A stretch of DNA of 64,000 nucleotides. Origin: Bacteroidales bacterium. Lineage in GTDB: Bacteria; Bacteroidota; Bacteroidia; Bacteroidales; P3. The stretch spans positions 1-64,000 of the forward strand of contig JAKSMS010000001.1 of assembly GCA_024400415.1 (NCBI GenBank), written 5' to 3'. Below the pieces are notes generated by a model, which worked only from the letters and a program-made list of their open reading frames with translations, did not search any database and was not told where the DNA came from. Made by a program: the position numbers and the translations under genes. Below, piece after piece: positions 34,203 through 44,153 of this stretch (positions are counted from its first letter, which is position 1; every line of letters starts with the position of its first letter).

Positions 34203-36452
34203 ATGAACATTATCACCAAAACCATCGATCTTGGCAATGGCCAGATCATCACTATTGAGACCGGCAAGCTGGCCAAGCAGGCCGACGGCGCTGCTGTGGT
34301 TCGCATGAACGACACCATGCTCCTCGCTACCGTATGCTCAAAGAAAGAAGCCGGTGAGCATGTAGACTTCATGCCTCTCACCGTTGAATATCAAGAGAAA
34401 TATGCTGCTATGGGCAAGTTCCCCGGTGGCTTCTTCAAACGTGAGGCACGCCCAAGCGAGCATGAAATCCTCATTGCCCGCCTCGTTGACCGCGCACTCC
34501 GCCCTCTGTTCCCAGACAACTTCCACGCTGAAGTTCAGGTACAGATCACCCTCATCAGCGGCGACAAGAACACCGCTCCTGACGCACTGGCAGCTCTTGC
34601 AGCAGCATCTGCCATCGCCGTATCAGACCTTCCATTCAATGGCCCAGTTTCTGAGGTTCGCGTAAGCTACCTCAACGGCCAGTACGTAATCAATACTCCA
34701 CTCCCAGAGATCGACAATGCTGACCTCGACCTGATCGTGGCCGCCACTGAGGACAACATCATGATGGTGGAAGGCGAAATGAAGGAAGTGAGCGAGGACT
34801 GCATGCTCAACGCCCTCAAGGCCGCCCACGAGGCTATCAAGCTGCAATGCCGCGCCATTGCTGAGCTCACCGTTGAGGCCGGCAAGACCGAAAAACGCGA
34901 GTACTGCCACGAGGTAAACGACGACGAACTCCGCGCCAAGATGCAGGAGGCTCTCTATCAGAAGTGCTACGACTTTGCTAAGCAGGGCATCGCTAACAAG
35001 CTGATGCGCGAAGAGGGCTTTGCCAACATTAAGAAAGAATATATTGAAAACAACTTCACCGAGGAAGACTTGGAGAACGACGATCTGACCTACATGATCG
35101 ACCGTTACTACCATGACATCGAGAAAGAGGCCATGCGCGACATGGTGCTCAACGAGCGCATCCGTCTTGACGGCCGCCAGCTCGACGAGATTCGTCCTAT
35201 CTGGAGCGAAGTGAGCCCACTGCCTTCAGCACACGGCAGCGCCATCTTCACCCGTGGCGAGACTCAGTCACTCTCAACCTGCACACTCGGCACCAAGCTC
35301 GACGAGCAGACTATCGACGGCGCAGTAATCGAAGGCAGCCGCCGCTTCCTCCTCCACTATAACTTCCCAGCATTTGCTACTGGCGAGGTGAAGGGCAACC
35401 GCGGCCTCAGCCGTCGCGAGGTAGGCCACGGCCACCTGGCATGGCGCGCACTTAAGGAAGTGCTTCCCACCGAAGACCAGTGCCCATATACCATCCGCGT
35501 AGTGAGCGACATCCTCGAGTCTAACGGCTCTTCATCCATGGCAACCGTTTGTGCCGGCTGTCTGGCACTCATGGATGCAGGTGTGCCTATCCGCAAGCCT
35601 GTTACCGGTATTGCTATGGGCCTTATTTCTAAGGGCGACAAGTGGGCAGTACTCTCCGACATCCTCGGCGATGAGGACCACTTGGGAGATATGGACTTCA
35701 AGGTATGCGGTACCCGCGACGGTATCACCGCCTGCCAGATGGATATCAAGGTTGACGGCCTCAGCTATGACGTATTGGCCAAGGCTCTCGACCAGGCCAA
35801 GCAGGGCCGCCTCTTCATCATGGACAAGATCCAGGAGACTCTGGCTGAGCCACGTGAGGATTACAAAGACTTCGTTCCTCGCATCCAGCAGATTACCATT
35901 CCAAAGGACTTCATCGGCGCCGTTATCGGTAAGGGTGGCGAGGTTATCCAGAAAATCCAGAAGGAGACCAACTCTATCATTACCATCGAAGAGGATGGCG
36001 AGATTGGCCGCGTAGATGTTGCTGCCGTTGATAAGGCAAGCATCGAAGCAGCAATCAAGTGGATTAAAGAAATCTGCACCGTTCCTGAGGTTGGTCAGAT
36101 TTATGATGCCAAGGTTGTCAGCATCGTTGAATTCGGCGCATTTCTCGAGTTCCTTCCTGGCAAGGAAGGCCTGATGCACATCAGCGAATATGACTACGCT
36201 CGCACTGAGACCCTCGAAGGACTTGTGAACGTTGGCGACACCATCCAGGTGAAGATTATTGCCATCGATGAGAAGAACGGCAAACTCAAACTGAGCCGCA
36301 AAGCCCTCCTGCCTAAACCAGAAGGCTATGTAGAGCCAGAACAGCGTCCACGTGCTCCACGTCGCGAAGGCGACCGTCCTCGCAGAGAGGGAGATCGCGG
36401 TCCACGTCGCGATGGAGATCGTCCTCGTCGTAGCGATGATCGCCGCAAATAA
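34203..36452 (+). CDS. pnp: Polynucleotide phosphorylase
   Basis: 749-residue 3'-5' phosphorolytic exoribonuclease of mRNA decay. Two RNase PH domains (first with [18 protein letters not shown]; second with [13 protein letters not shown] and [13 protein letters not shown]) flank a helical domain. A KH domain ([18 protein letters not shown]) and an S1 domain ([25 protein letters not shown]) follow. The last ~35 residues form an Arg-rich repeat ([13 protein letters not shown]), a basic disordered tail not found in E. coli PNPase that could bind RNA. Length is otherwise normal. Confidence 0.98.
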   Translation: MNIITKTIDLGNGQIITIETGKLAKQADGAAVVRMNDTMLLATVCSKKEAGEHVDFMPLTVEYQEKYAAMGKFPGGFFKREARPSEHEILIARLVDRALRPLFPDNFHAEVQVQITLISGDKNTAPDALAALAAASAIAVSDLPFNGPVSEVRVSYLNGQYVINTPLPEIDNADLDLIVAATEDNIMMVEGEMKEVSEDCMLNALKAAHEAIKLQCRAIAELTVEAGKTEKREYCHEVNDDELRAKMQEALYQKCYDFAKQGIANKLMREEGFANIKKEYIENNFTEEDLENDDLTYMIDRYYHDIEKEAMRDMVLNERIRLDGRQLDEIRPIWSEVSPLPSAHGSAIFTRGETQSLSTCTLGTKLDEQTIDGAVIEGSRRFLLHYNFPAFATGEVKGNRGLSRREVGHGHLAWRALKEVLPTEDQCPYTIRVVSDILESNGSSSMATVCAGCLALMDAGVPIRKPVTGIAMGLISKGDKWAVLSDILGDEDHLGDMDFKVCGTRDGITACQMDIKVDGLSYDVLAKALDQAKQGRLFIMDKIQETLAEPREDYKDFVPRIQQITIPKDFIGAVIGKGGEVIQKIQKETNSIITIEEDGEIGRVDVAAVDKASIEAAIKWIKEICTVPEVGQIYDAKVVSIVEFGAFLEFLPGKEGLMHISEYDYARTETLEGLVNVGDTIQVKIIAIDEKNGKLKLSRKALLPKPEGYVEPEQRPRAPRREGDRPRREGDRGPRRDGDRPRRSDDRRK

Positions 36453-36480
36453 TTGAGACACAAAAGACTCAATCATAAAA

Positions 36481-36510
36481 AAAAGAGAGCAGAATTCTGC
36501 TCTCTTTTCT
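36481..36510. terminator. Terminator after pnp (convergent, bidirectional)
   Basis: Perfect 28-bp palindrome at 36481-36508 (AAAAGAGAGCAGAA with its complement), A-rich on one side and T-rich on the other. It lies between convergent pnp and the kinase gene. Confidence 0.85.
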
Positions 36511-36566
36511 TTGTTCTTTGCGGCTATCGACCGAATAGTTGATCTAATCTGTCTCCTATATGTGGT

Positions 36567-38315
36567 CTATATCGACTCAACCTTGAAATGGCCAAATTCA
36601 GGATGAACCTTATAAAAGTTTACCGACTTGGCTGGCACCTTGAGAACAATATGTTCGATGTCTGTACCCGTGAAAGTCAAGTTGCCCAACTCGGGTGGTA
36701 AAGCTGCACGAATCACCAGAGTCTTGAGCGACTTCATATCGGCCAATGCACACGGACCTATATATTTGATGCCTTTACCAATCTCAAGATATTCACATTG
36801 ATCAGACCAGCGGAAGGCATAGCCATTAATCTCTTTCACCTTGTCACCTACTACAATATATTTAAAGCCAGTAGACCAAAAGGCGCCGCCATCGATAATT
36901 CTCAGACTTTGAGGCAAAATGATAGTATCCAAACCACCAACAGTTGCTAGTTCGCCTTCTGGCAAAGCATCCAAATTGTCGGGCAAAGACAGACGATCTG
37001 GCCATATGTCTGCCAACAGTTTTGGACATAAATGTTCTACAGATTGGTCAACAATCACTTCTTTTAGATGAGAACAACAGAAGAAGAAATGTGGAGGATC
37101 TACCTTATCGGAACGGGTGCAATTTTTAGATTTTACAATCAAAGTAGTGATATCAGTTGCACAAAAAGCATCATGACCTATTTTCTTAAGCGAGGCTGGC
37201 AGCATCAATGTATCTTTCAACTCATCGCACTCAAAAAAAGCCAAAGCCTCTATCGATAGCAGTCCTTCGTGCAATACAAGCTGCTTGATATTCTTGTTAT
37301 GAGCGAATGCCGACTCCCCTATTGTGGTAAGCGGATAAGAGAATGGTCCCCATTTCACCGACTTAGGTATCTCTACCCGCCCATTCACATAAGAACCTGC
37401 TACCACACATGCTTCGCCATCTATAATATTGCAGTTGAGGTAATAACCATCACCAAGATCGGCACGTACACCTGAAGCATTGAGGTGTTTGAGGTTATTT
37501 ATGCCCAACAACGTAGCCACAACGAGCAGTACTATCACAATAACACTCACAATCTGGCGAATGTTAAAGAACATATCACGCATTACGGCGTCAGCATTAG
37601 GATAACGCCGATCACGCGAACGACGAGTACACTTTCTATACGCCCTTCCATACCGATGTGGAAAAATCAACTTAAGAACCTTGCCGAAACTATAGATATC
37701 CGACCGACAATCCAAAGGCTTGAGTTCAAGCTGCTCGGGAGAGGCATACTCACGTGTATAGGCCGGATCTTTAAGAATTGCATATTCGTCTTTGTCGGAA
37801 AGGCCAAAGTCGATAATCTTTACGTTAGACCCGTTCTGCGTTACCAGAATATTCGTCGGTTTGATATCTCGATGCACTATCTGCAGGCTGTGATAATAGC
37901 TCATAGCCTCAAGAATCTGCTTGCAGACCCTCTTACGTGCTGATACAGATGGATCCTCCGAAAGAAAGATATCCAATGTGCGTCCATCCACAAATGAAGT
38001 AATGATGCACTTGCCTAACTTTTCAACAGTCTCAAATCCCACCGTCTGCACGATAGCTGGATGATCCATTCTAATGGATATCTCAAATTCCTTGCGAAGC
38101 AGATTTTCGAAATAGGGAGCACCCATATACTCTGGCTTGAGGGACTTAAGAACGAAATATTTGCCCCATCGAATAGCTTTGGTCAGCCTATTGAACCCCT
38201 GAGAAGGAATCTCGTCTAGGAGAATAAACACATCAGACAAATCTGACGCCACACTATGAGACTGGTATATAGTGCTAGATTCAGGCTCAGAGCTTTGGAT
38301 TGGTTTGTTTGGCAT
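36567..38315 (-). CDS. Ser/Thr protein kinase fused to BspA-type leucine-rich repeats
   Basis: About 582 residues. The cytoplasmic Hanks-type kinase has the beta-3 lysine at about 57 (YFVLKSLK), the catalytic loop IVHRDIKPTNIL (148-156), the DFG motif IIDFGLSD (169-171), and SPE (192-194) in the place of APE. The glycine loop is not canonical. A transmembrane helix lies at about 253-272. The extracytoplasmic half carries LRR_5/BspA-like repeats (FAHNKNIKQLVLHEGLLSIE, GAFWSTGFKYIVVGDKVKEI). The start is the ATG at 38313-38315; an upstream TTG is less likely. It looks like a receptor kinase with an LRR sensor; ligand and targets are unknown. It stands alone between pnp and alaS. Confidence 0.88.
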   Translation of the reverse strand: MPNKPIQSSEPESSTIYQSHSVASDLSDVFILLDEIPSQGFNRLTKAIRWGKYFVLKSLKPEYMGAPYFENLLRKEFEISIRMDHPAIVQTVGFETVEKLGKCIITSFVDGRTLDIFLSEDPSVSARKRVCKQILEAMSYYHSLQIVHRDIKPTNILVTQNGSNVKIIDFGLSDKDEYAILKDPAYTREYASPEQLELKPLDCRSDIYSFGKVLKLIFPHRYGRAYRKCTRRSRDRRYPNADAVMRDMFFNIRQIVSVIVIVLLVVATLLGINNLKHLNASGVRADLGDGYYLNCNIIDGEACVVAGSYVNGRVEIPKSVKWGPFSYPLTTIGESAFAHNKNIKQLVLHEGLLSIEALAFFECDELKDTLMLPASLKKIGHDAFCATDITTLIVKSKNCTRSDKVDPPHFFFCCSHLKEVIVDQSVEHLCPKLLADIWPDRLSLPDNLDALPEGELATVGGLDTIILPQSLRIIDGGAFWSTGFKYIVVGDKVKEINGYAFRWSDQCEYLEIGKGIKYIGPCALADMKSLKTLVIRAALPPELGNLTFTGTDIEHIVLKVPAKSVNFYKVHPEFGHFKVESI

Positions 38316-38388
38316 TTTGTAAAGACTATATAATAGCAATAAGGAAGCCGACTCTATGGGACGGCCTCCTTATTACCATATTGTAGAT

Positions 38389-40986
38389 TTAGGCGTTTAT
38401 GATAGACAATGCTGCCTGCATAGCATTTTCGAGGCCAGCAAGATTCTTGCCGCCTGCAGTAGCCAGCTGTGGCTGTCCGCCACCACCGCCCTGGATTTCC
38501 TTGCCTGCTGTACGAACTATCTGTCCGGCGTTGAGACCGGCGTCAACACGATCCTGTCCGAGTGCAACCATGAGTGATGGCTTGTCGCCAAAACTTGAAC
38601 CAAGAATAATGGCGCAGGATGGGTGTTCATTGCGAAGTTGGAGCACAACGTCCTTCAGAAGGTTCACGTCAGAATCGATACGCTCTACCAGAATAGGACT
38701 CTGAGACAGCTTCTCTTCAAATCCCTTACGCATTGCTTGGGCCTGAGCCTGCTGGAAACGGGCCACTTCTGCGCGAAGCTGGTTATTCTCTTCTTGGAGT
38801 TTTTGGATAGCGGAAGCAAGATCCTTAGGATTCTTCATCATCTCTTTCAGTTTGTTCAACTCTTGCTCTCGCTCATTAGCTAATGCCTCTGCCTTGGCAG
38901 CAGTAACGGCCTCGATTCGGCGCATACCTGCAGCAACAGCACTTTCGTAAACAATCTTAAAGCTACCGATATTGCCAGTGGCTGGCACATGGGTACCACC
39001 GCAGAACTCTACGCTTTCTGCATATTTCACCACACGCACAAACTCGCCATATTTCTCACCAAAGAGTGCCATGGCGCCCAGCTTGCGAGCCTCTTCAATA
39101 GGCATGGCTCGATTCTCTTCAAGCTGGATATTGCGACGAATATCAATATTTACAAGACGTTCTACTTCGGCAATCTCCTCATCGGTGAGTTTAGCAAAAT
39201 GGCTGAAGTCGAAACGGAGACGATCAGCATCAACACTCGAACCTTTCTGCTCAACATGGTTGCCCAACACTGTACGAAGTGCCTTATGAAGCAAGTGAGT
39301 TGCAGTATGGTTATTCTGGGTAGCCTGGCGGCGCTCTTCATCAACTTGTGCCGTAAAGGTTGCGCTCAAATCTGAAGGCAGTTTCGAAACCAAATGAATG
39401 ATAAGGTTGTTCTCCTTCTTGGTGTCGAATACGGCAACGCTTTCACCATTAGCAGTGATGGTACCTTTATCTCCGGCCTGACCACCGCCTTCTCCATAGA
39501 ATGGGGTTTGATCAAACACCAATTGGTAAAACTCTTTGTCTTTGGTCTTCACCTTACGATAGCGGATTATCTCAACCTCAGCAGTCAAGGTGTCATAGCC
39601 GATGAATTTCTCTTCTTGTTCTGCATTTACGTTCACCCAGTCGTCGCTCTCTACTGAAGCTGCTGCACGGCTACGCTGTTTCTGCTCTTCCAATCCTTTC
39701 TGGAATCCTTCCATATCAACGCCCCAACCCTGCTCAGAAGCCATCAGTTGGGTAAGGTCGATTGGGAAACCGTATGTGTCGAAAAGTTCGAAAGCAAAGG
39801 CTCCATCAATCACCTTAGCATCAGATTTCTCGATGTAGCGTTCGAACTTGCCGATTCCATTAGCGAGGGTGCGGAGGAACGACTGCTCTTCTTCAAGAAT
39901 GATGCGCTGCACGAGATCCTGCTGTTTCTTCAGTTCTGGGAACTGCTCGCCCATCTGGGCAACAAGAGTAGACACTAGGCCATTCATGAAAGGTGCCTTG
40001 AAGTCTAGGAAAGTATATCCATAGCGGATGGCACGGCGCAAGATACGGCGGATTACATAGCCAGCCTTTGCATTGCTTGGCAACTGGCCATCAGCAATAG
40101 AGAAGCTTACAGCTCTCAAATGGTCGGCACATACGCGCATTGCGATGTCAGCCTTCTCATCCTGGCCATAGGTACGGTTGCTACGACGAGCAATCTCTTG
40201 AATCAGAGGTTGGAAAACGTCGGTGTCATAGTTAGACTTCTTGCCCTGCATCACCATGCATAGGCGCTCAAAGCCCATACCGGTATCAATATGCTTGGCC
40301 TTCAGTGGCTCGAGAGTGCCGTTAGCCAAGCGGTTGAACTGCATGAACACGAGATTCCATATCTCGATTACAAGAGGGTTGTCCTTATTCACCAGTTCTG
40401 CTCCAGGTATCTTGGCCTTCTCAGATTCGTCACGAAGGTCTACATGTATTTCGCTGCAAGGACCGCAAGGACCCTGGTCGCCCATTTCCCAGAAGTTATC
40501 ATGCTTGTTGCCTTTGAGGATGCGGTCTTCGGAGATATGCTCTTTCCACATCTCATAGGCCTCAGTATCCATTTCAAGTCCCTCAGCCTCATCGCCGCCA
40601 AATACGGTCACATATAGGTTATTCTTATCTATCTTCATCACCTCAGTGAGGAATTCCCAACCATAGGCGATGGCCTCTTTCTTGAAATAGTCGCCAAACG
40701 ACCAGTTGCCCAACATCTCAAACATAGTATGATGATACGTATCGTGGCCAACCTCTTCCAAGTCGTTGTGCTTGCCGCTAACGCGCAGACACTTCTGAGA
40801 GTCGCTTACTCTAGGATACTGAGCAGGAGCATTGCCTAAGAAGATATCTTTAAACTGGTTCATACCAGCATTGGTAAACATCAGTGTGGGGTCGTTTTTC
40901 ACTACCATAGGGGCAGAAGGAACGATATGGTGTCCCTTCGATTCGAAAAACTTAAGAAACTGTGAACGTATTTCGTTAGAAGTCAT
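38389..40986 (-). CDS. alaS: Alanyl-tRNA synthetase
   Basis: 865-residue class II synthetase. The catalytic domain shows MFTNAGMNQFKDIFLG and DTGMGFERLCMVMQG. The editing domain has NHTATHLLHKAL (HxxxH) and EFCGGTHVPATGNIG (C-x-x-x-H zinc site). A coiled region (LQEENNQLRAEVARFQQAQA) and a C-terminal DHHA1 domain with GGGGGQPQLATAGG complete the standard architecture. A GroES-like gene lies 30 bases upstream and probably shares its transcript. Confidence 0.98.
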   Translation of the reverse strand: MTSNEIRSQFLKFFESKGHHIVPSAPMVVKNDPTLMFTNAGMNQFKDIFLGNAPAQYPRVSDSQKCLRVSGKHNDLEEVGHDTYHHTMFEMLGNWSFGDYFKKEAIAYGWEFLTEVMKIDKNNLYVTVFGGDEAEGLEMDTEAYEMWKEHISEDRILKGNKHDNFWEMGDQGPCGPCSEIHVDLRDESEKAKIPGAELVNKDNPLVIEIWNLVFMQFNRLANGTLEPLKAKHIDTGMGFERLCMVMQGKKSNYDTDVFQPLIQEIARRSNRTYGQDEKADIAMRVCADHLRAVSFSIADGQLPSNAKAGYVIRRILRRAIRYGYTFLDFKAPFMNGLVSTLVAQMGEQFPELKKQQDLVQRIILEEEQSFLRTLANGIGKFERYIEKSDAKVIDGAFAFELFDTYGFPIDLTQLMASEQGWGVDMEGFQKGLEEQKQRSRAAASVESDDWVNVNAEQEEKFIGYDTLTAEVEIIRYRKVKTKDKEFYQLVFDQTPFYGEGGGQAGDKGTITANGESVAVFDTKKENNLIIHLVSKLPSDLSATFTAQVDEERRQATQNNHTATHLLHKALRTVLGNHVEQKGSSVDADRLRFDFSHFAKLTDEEIAEVERLVNIDIRRNIQLEENRAMPIEEARKLGAMALFGEKYGEFVRVVKYAESVEFCGGTHVPATGNIGSFKIVYESAVAAGMRRIEAVTAAKAEALANEREQELNKLKEMMKNPKDLASAIQKLQEENNQLRAEVARFQQAQAQAMRKGFEEKLSQSPILVERIDSDVNLLKDVVLQLRNEHPSCAIILGSSFGDKPSLMVALGQDRVDAGLNAGQIVRTAGKEIQGGGGGQPQLATAGGKNLAGLENAMQAALSIINA

Positions 40987-41016
40987 ATTATTGTTTTTTT
41001 CTATTATTCTTAATCA

Positions 41017-41373
41017 TTAAAAGTCATCTCGTTCCACCATGAGTATCGAACTCTGGGGAACAATATAGTATTTCTCGCCTTCGTACTTTATCTCGACGGC
41101 ATTCTTTTGCAGGAATAGTGCCATGTCGCCTTCACGAACCTGTAGGGGCATGTAGCGTACCTCATTTCCTTTGCCAGACCACGCTTCACTATCAGAGTCC
41201 CCCGGAATAGCATATCCAGGACCAGCCTTGAGGATAAATCCTTGCTGGATCTGCTCTTTCTCTTGATAACCCGAAGGCAGAAACAGACCGCTCTTGGTCT
41301 TATCAGCAGCCTCATTAGGTTTTATTAGCACCCTATCCCCAATCACAATCAATTTGTCAAGTGCGTGATTCAT
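41017..41373 (-). CDS. GroES-like co-chaperone family protein (no adjacent groEL)
   Basis: 118-residue protein with the Cpn10 fold pattern: LIVIGDRVLIKPNEAADKTKSGLFLP at the N-terminus (as the beta strand and mobile loop of GroES), a G-x-V-like GFILKAGPG segment, and a final EIKYEGEKYYIVPQSSILMV. It is about 20 residues longer than GroES, with an insertion (YAIPGDSDSEAWSGKGNEV) and no canonical GroEL-binding hydrophobic tripeptide that I can identify with confidence. No groEL is adjacent. A second GroES-like paralogue is known from some Bacteroidota, but its role is not clear to me. Confidence 0.8.
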   Translation of the reverse strand: MNHALDKLIVIGDRVLIKPNEAADKTKSGLFLPSGYQEKEQIQQGFILKAGPGYAIPGDSDSEAWSGKGNEVRYMPLQVREGDMALFLQKNAVEIKYEGEKYYIVPQSSILMVERDDF

Positions 41374-41422
41374 ACAATTATAGTCAAAATATTATTATAT
41401 AATAATTATATATAGAAATATG

Positions 41423-41430
41423 CAAATTTA
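41423..41430 (-). promoter_or_regulatory. -7 promoter box of the GroES-like/alaS pair
   Basis: Minus-strand TAAATTTG, about 49 bases before the GroES-like start, fits TAnnTTTG. Confidence 0.6.
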
Positions 41431-41489
41431 CACTTTTTTTCCAAATCCTAGGGGGATTGCTTACACTTTTTTTTGTTTATGCATCAGAT

Positions 41490-42452
41490 TCAGTATATTA
41501 TCGACAGAATATCAACAATTACCCCGGCATTGTCCACCTGCGGAACGTCAGGCCTTTCCACGCTAGAAGCGCCTTCCAGCAGCTGCCTAGCCTGCTCTAT
41601 CACGGCAAGATCCAATCCATCTGAGGCAATTTCTACATGGTTTATTATCGAGTGCTCCTGATCTACATCAAGATGAAGCTCCACTAATCCCCAGTCAAAC
41701 TGGGCAGAATACTGTGCCACAAAGTTCTTCCATCGCCCGAACAGCCACTCTGGACTTTCCATCTCTTGTATCAGCTGCCGCACTTCTGGACAAGCTATCA
41801 GATGGTCGAAATCCACCACCTCAGCCTTGCTTCCATACTCTTTTTCAAAAGCTTCTATCAACCGAGGCACGATATTCACAGCCGTAACAGGCGCCAAATC
41901 GGAAAGGTTTACCACACGGCTCTGAACCGAGGCCACGCCATGCTTTTTCAGTTTGGCCGGCTTCACTTTCAGATAGCGCTGCAAGTCCTCAATATTGCCC
42001 TTGATCAAGATCGTTCCGTGATGCAGATGCTGATATTTGCCCTTATTGAAGGCATTGCCGCTAAATTTGCGCCCCTCGCATAGCACATCGTTGCGTCCGC
42101 TCACCTCGGTATGAAGCCCATACGACTCAACAGCCCGCTGCAGTACAGAGAACTGGCGGGTTTGATCATAGAACTCGTGAGGCACAATGAAACTGAAATT
42201 CAGATTGCCGTCATCATGATAGACAGCACCACCACCAGTACGACGACGCATCACATATCCTCCATCTGCAATCAACTGGTCCACATTGCATTCAGCATAA
42301 GGGTTCTGATTCTGTCCGATCACCACCGTACGGCGGTTTTTCCAAAGATATAGCGTGACAGTGTCAGCAACATCCAAGCCCAAAAGGTAGTTTTCCACAG
42401 CCACATTGACATATGGATTGGTCTGATTGCTAATGACTAATTGAATTTTCAT
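41490..42452 (-). CDS. lplA: Lipoate-protein ligase A
   Basis: 320-residue ligase that attaches lipoate to the E2 or H subunits of 2-oxoacid dehydrogenase or glycine cleavage complexes. Characteristic RRRTGGGAVYHDDGNLNFSF and GRNDVLCEGRKFSGNAF (with the invariant lysine) are both present, and the C-terminal accessory domain is included. It overlaps the porQ stop by four bases. This indicates scavenging of external lipoate. Confidence 0.95.
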   Translation of the reverse strand: MKIQLVISNQTNPYVNVAVENYLLGLDVADTVTLYLWKNRRTVVIGQNQNPYAECNVDQLIADGGYVMRRRTGGGAVYHDDGNLNFSFIVPHEFYDQTRQFSVLQRAVESYGLHTEVSGRNDVLCEGRKFSGNAFNKGKYQHLHHGTILIKGNIEDLQRYLKVKPAKLKKHGVASVQSRVVNLSDLAPVTAVNIVPRLIEAFEKEYGSKAEVVDFDHLIACPEVRQLIQEMESPEWLFGRWKNFVAQYSAQFDWGLVELHLDVDQEHSIINHVEIASDGLDLAVIEQARQLLEGASSVERPDVPQVDNAGVIVDILSIIY

Positions 42453-43510
42453 TTGAGAAAGCGGTCTAATGAGGTCGTAATAGAGATAAAGTTCGGAGCC
42501 TTGCCAAGATAATAGTTGTTGCGCGAATAAGCAATATCAATACCTTTGACGCGGAATCCCACTCCGAAAGAGAATCCGCTAGTATTCAATGAGGTCAGAC
42601 TAACCGAACGGGTTTCTGCTGCCTTTCTATAGCTATAGCCCAATCGAGCGAAGAAGGCCTTGCCCAAACTCAGTTCAATGCCTGCGTTCAGATGACGGAA
42701 TAGGTTGTCGGCAAAAGCCGCTATCGGCGACTGCGTGGCCACTTCGCCCGTGAAGAGATCTTCCGACGTGGTAGGATACAGCGGGTCTTCATATCTGAGA
42801 TCCCATTTCTGCAATTCATTGGCCGAGAAATAGAGGCGGAACGGAGCGTTCTCCAACTTGTAGCTCATAGCGGCACCAAGCTCGAAATGAATACTTTCCG
42901 TCGTCCCATCAAAAGTAAGGATTTGAGCACCGATATTGCGGGCCATAACAGTGGCTGCAAACTGCTTGGAGTCGCTCACATAGCTGCCTGCCACATTCAT
43001 AGCAATGGCCAGGCCCGTATATTGCTCATAGGACGAAAGCACCGGACTCAAGCTGGCGCCAACCGAAAAATTACTATCGATGGGCAGACCCCATGCCACA
43101 TTCAAAGCATAGTCGGCTGCCGAAAAACGGCCCTCATACTGTTCAGCCTCATCGTAGCCCTCAAATCGGCCATAACTATTGCAGCGCATCCCAACCACAA
43201 AGGCGCCCAGTCTGCCCTTTTCAAAGCCATAGCTTATCGAGGCGAAGTTGGAACCCGAAAAAAGTCCCACATAATTAAAAGTCAGATTATTGGCAAATCG
43301 TTTGTCTATCAGCGAAGGATTATCCGTCGCAACGTTGAAATCCCTGTCCCACACGGCCAAGTAGTTCATGCCGAGCGCCGACGTACGGGCCGAAGCTGAA
43401 AGGTCGAGCACCGAGAGCGTATTCATTCCTGCCACTTGGGCAAAGGCTCCCATCGGAAGGAGAACTGCCCACAGCAATATTACCAAGAATCTTAAAAAAG
43501 ACGACCTCAT
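42449..43510 (-). CDS. porQ: Type IX secretion system protein PorQ
   Basis: 353-residue outer-membrane barrel with a signal peptide ending at GAFAQ. It has the PorQ pattern VAGMNTLSVLDLSASARTSALG at the mature N-terminus and a run of short beta strands to the end (RVKGIDIAYSRNN). In Porphyromonas PorQ is needed for processing of type IX cargo and acts with PorU/PorV/PorZ. Its presence implies a full type IX system elsewhere in the genome. It lies between a WG-repeat gene (24 bases upstream) and lplA. Confidence 0.88.
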   Translation of the reverse strand: MRSSFLRFLVILLWAVLLPMGAFAQVAGMNTLSVLDLSASARTSALGMNYLAVWDRDFNVATDNPSLIDKRFANNLTFNYVGLFSGSNFASISYGFEKGRLGAFVVGMRCNSYGRFEGYDEAEQYEGRFSAADYALNVAWGLPIDSNFSVGASLSPVLSSYEQYTGLAIAMNVAGSYVSDSKQFAATVMARNIGAQILTFDGTTESIHFELGAAMSYKLENAPFRLYFSANELQKWDLRYEDPLYPTTSEDLFTGEVATQSPIAAFADNLFRHLNAGIELSLGKAFFARLGYSYRKAAETRSVSLTSLNTSGFSFGVGFRVKGIDIAYSRNNYYLGKAPNFISITTSLDRFLK

Positions 43511-43534
43511 GCTCTACTATTACAAAACCTTATG

Positions 43535-44029
43535 TTATTTCCAAACCTCTTTGCCATTCTTGTCGAGGTAGCCCACGCGCATGGTCTTTCCCTCGCGAAT
43601 CTTTATTATATATTGCCCGTTGTAGATCATGACCTCATCATACTTAAAATCGGTCACGAACACGCCCTGCACATTGATAAAGGCCCACTTGCCCTTCTTT
43701 CTCAAAGCTGCAAAATTAACGGGATAGTGATTCTTCGGATAATCGATCTCGCACAGTGCGGCATCGTAAGTGATATCCGTAAGTTTCTCGCCACTCACAC
43801 CCACAAAGCCCCATTTCCCCTTCTGCGACACAGGATACATGCCTCCATTTGTCTCGTAGAGCACAGCAGAATATTTCGGCATAATGGTCCAACGCTCGTT
43901 GTCGTCCACATATCCCCACAGGCCGTTGTCAGCCTTGCACGGATAATAGGCAGGATAGGGCGAAGTCTGAGCCTTGAGCATAGTCAGTCCTAAGGCTGCA
44001 AAGAGTGTAAGTATGGCTGCTTTTTTCAT
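43535..44029 (-). CDS. Secreted WG-repeat protein
   Basis: 164 residues with a signal peptide (KKAAILTLFAALGLTMLKAQ) followed by four WG (KWG-type) repeats: LWGYVDDNERWTIMPKY, KWGFVGVSGEKLTDITYD, KWAFINVQGVFVTDFKYD, and a final VGYLDKNGKEVWK. Each repeat makes a beta-hairpin. Function unknown; the protein should be periplasmic or surface-located. It is the first gene before porQ and lplA. Confidence 0.85.
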   Translation of the reverse strand: MKKAAILTLFAALGLTMLKAQTSPYPAYYPCKADNGLWGYVDDNERWTIMPKYSAVLYETNGGMYPVSQKGKWGFVGVSGEKLTDITYDAALCEIDYPKNHYPVNFAALRKKGKWAFINVQGVFVTDFKYDEVMIYNGQYIIKIREGKTMRVGYLDKNGKEVWK

Positions 44030-44089
44030 AGTTTTTAGATTTGTATGGTCCCAAAGATTGTTGTCTGAACAGAACAGCCTTGAGTCCTA

Positions 44090-44139
44090 AAAAAATATAG
44101 GGAGAAGATATCCTCACGCCTGAGGATGCCTTCTCCCCT
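44090..44139 (-). terminator. kamA terminator
   Basis: Long hairpin with arms of about 18 bases (44099-44116 with 44121-44139, few mismatches) around a 4-base loop, followed on the minus strand by a T-run (from TATATTTTTTT). It follows the kamA stop and precedes the WG gene promoter region. Confidence 0.9.
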
Positions 44140-44153
44140 ATTATCAGAGCTGA

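Noticed and set aside
36540..36570. Sequence resembling the 11-bp iteron (CTATATGTGGTCTATAT)
   Set aside because: Only two imperfect half-units without the 11-bp step or dyad arms; it overlaps the end of the kinase gene.
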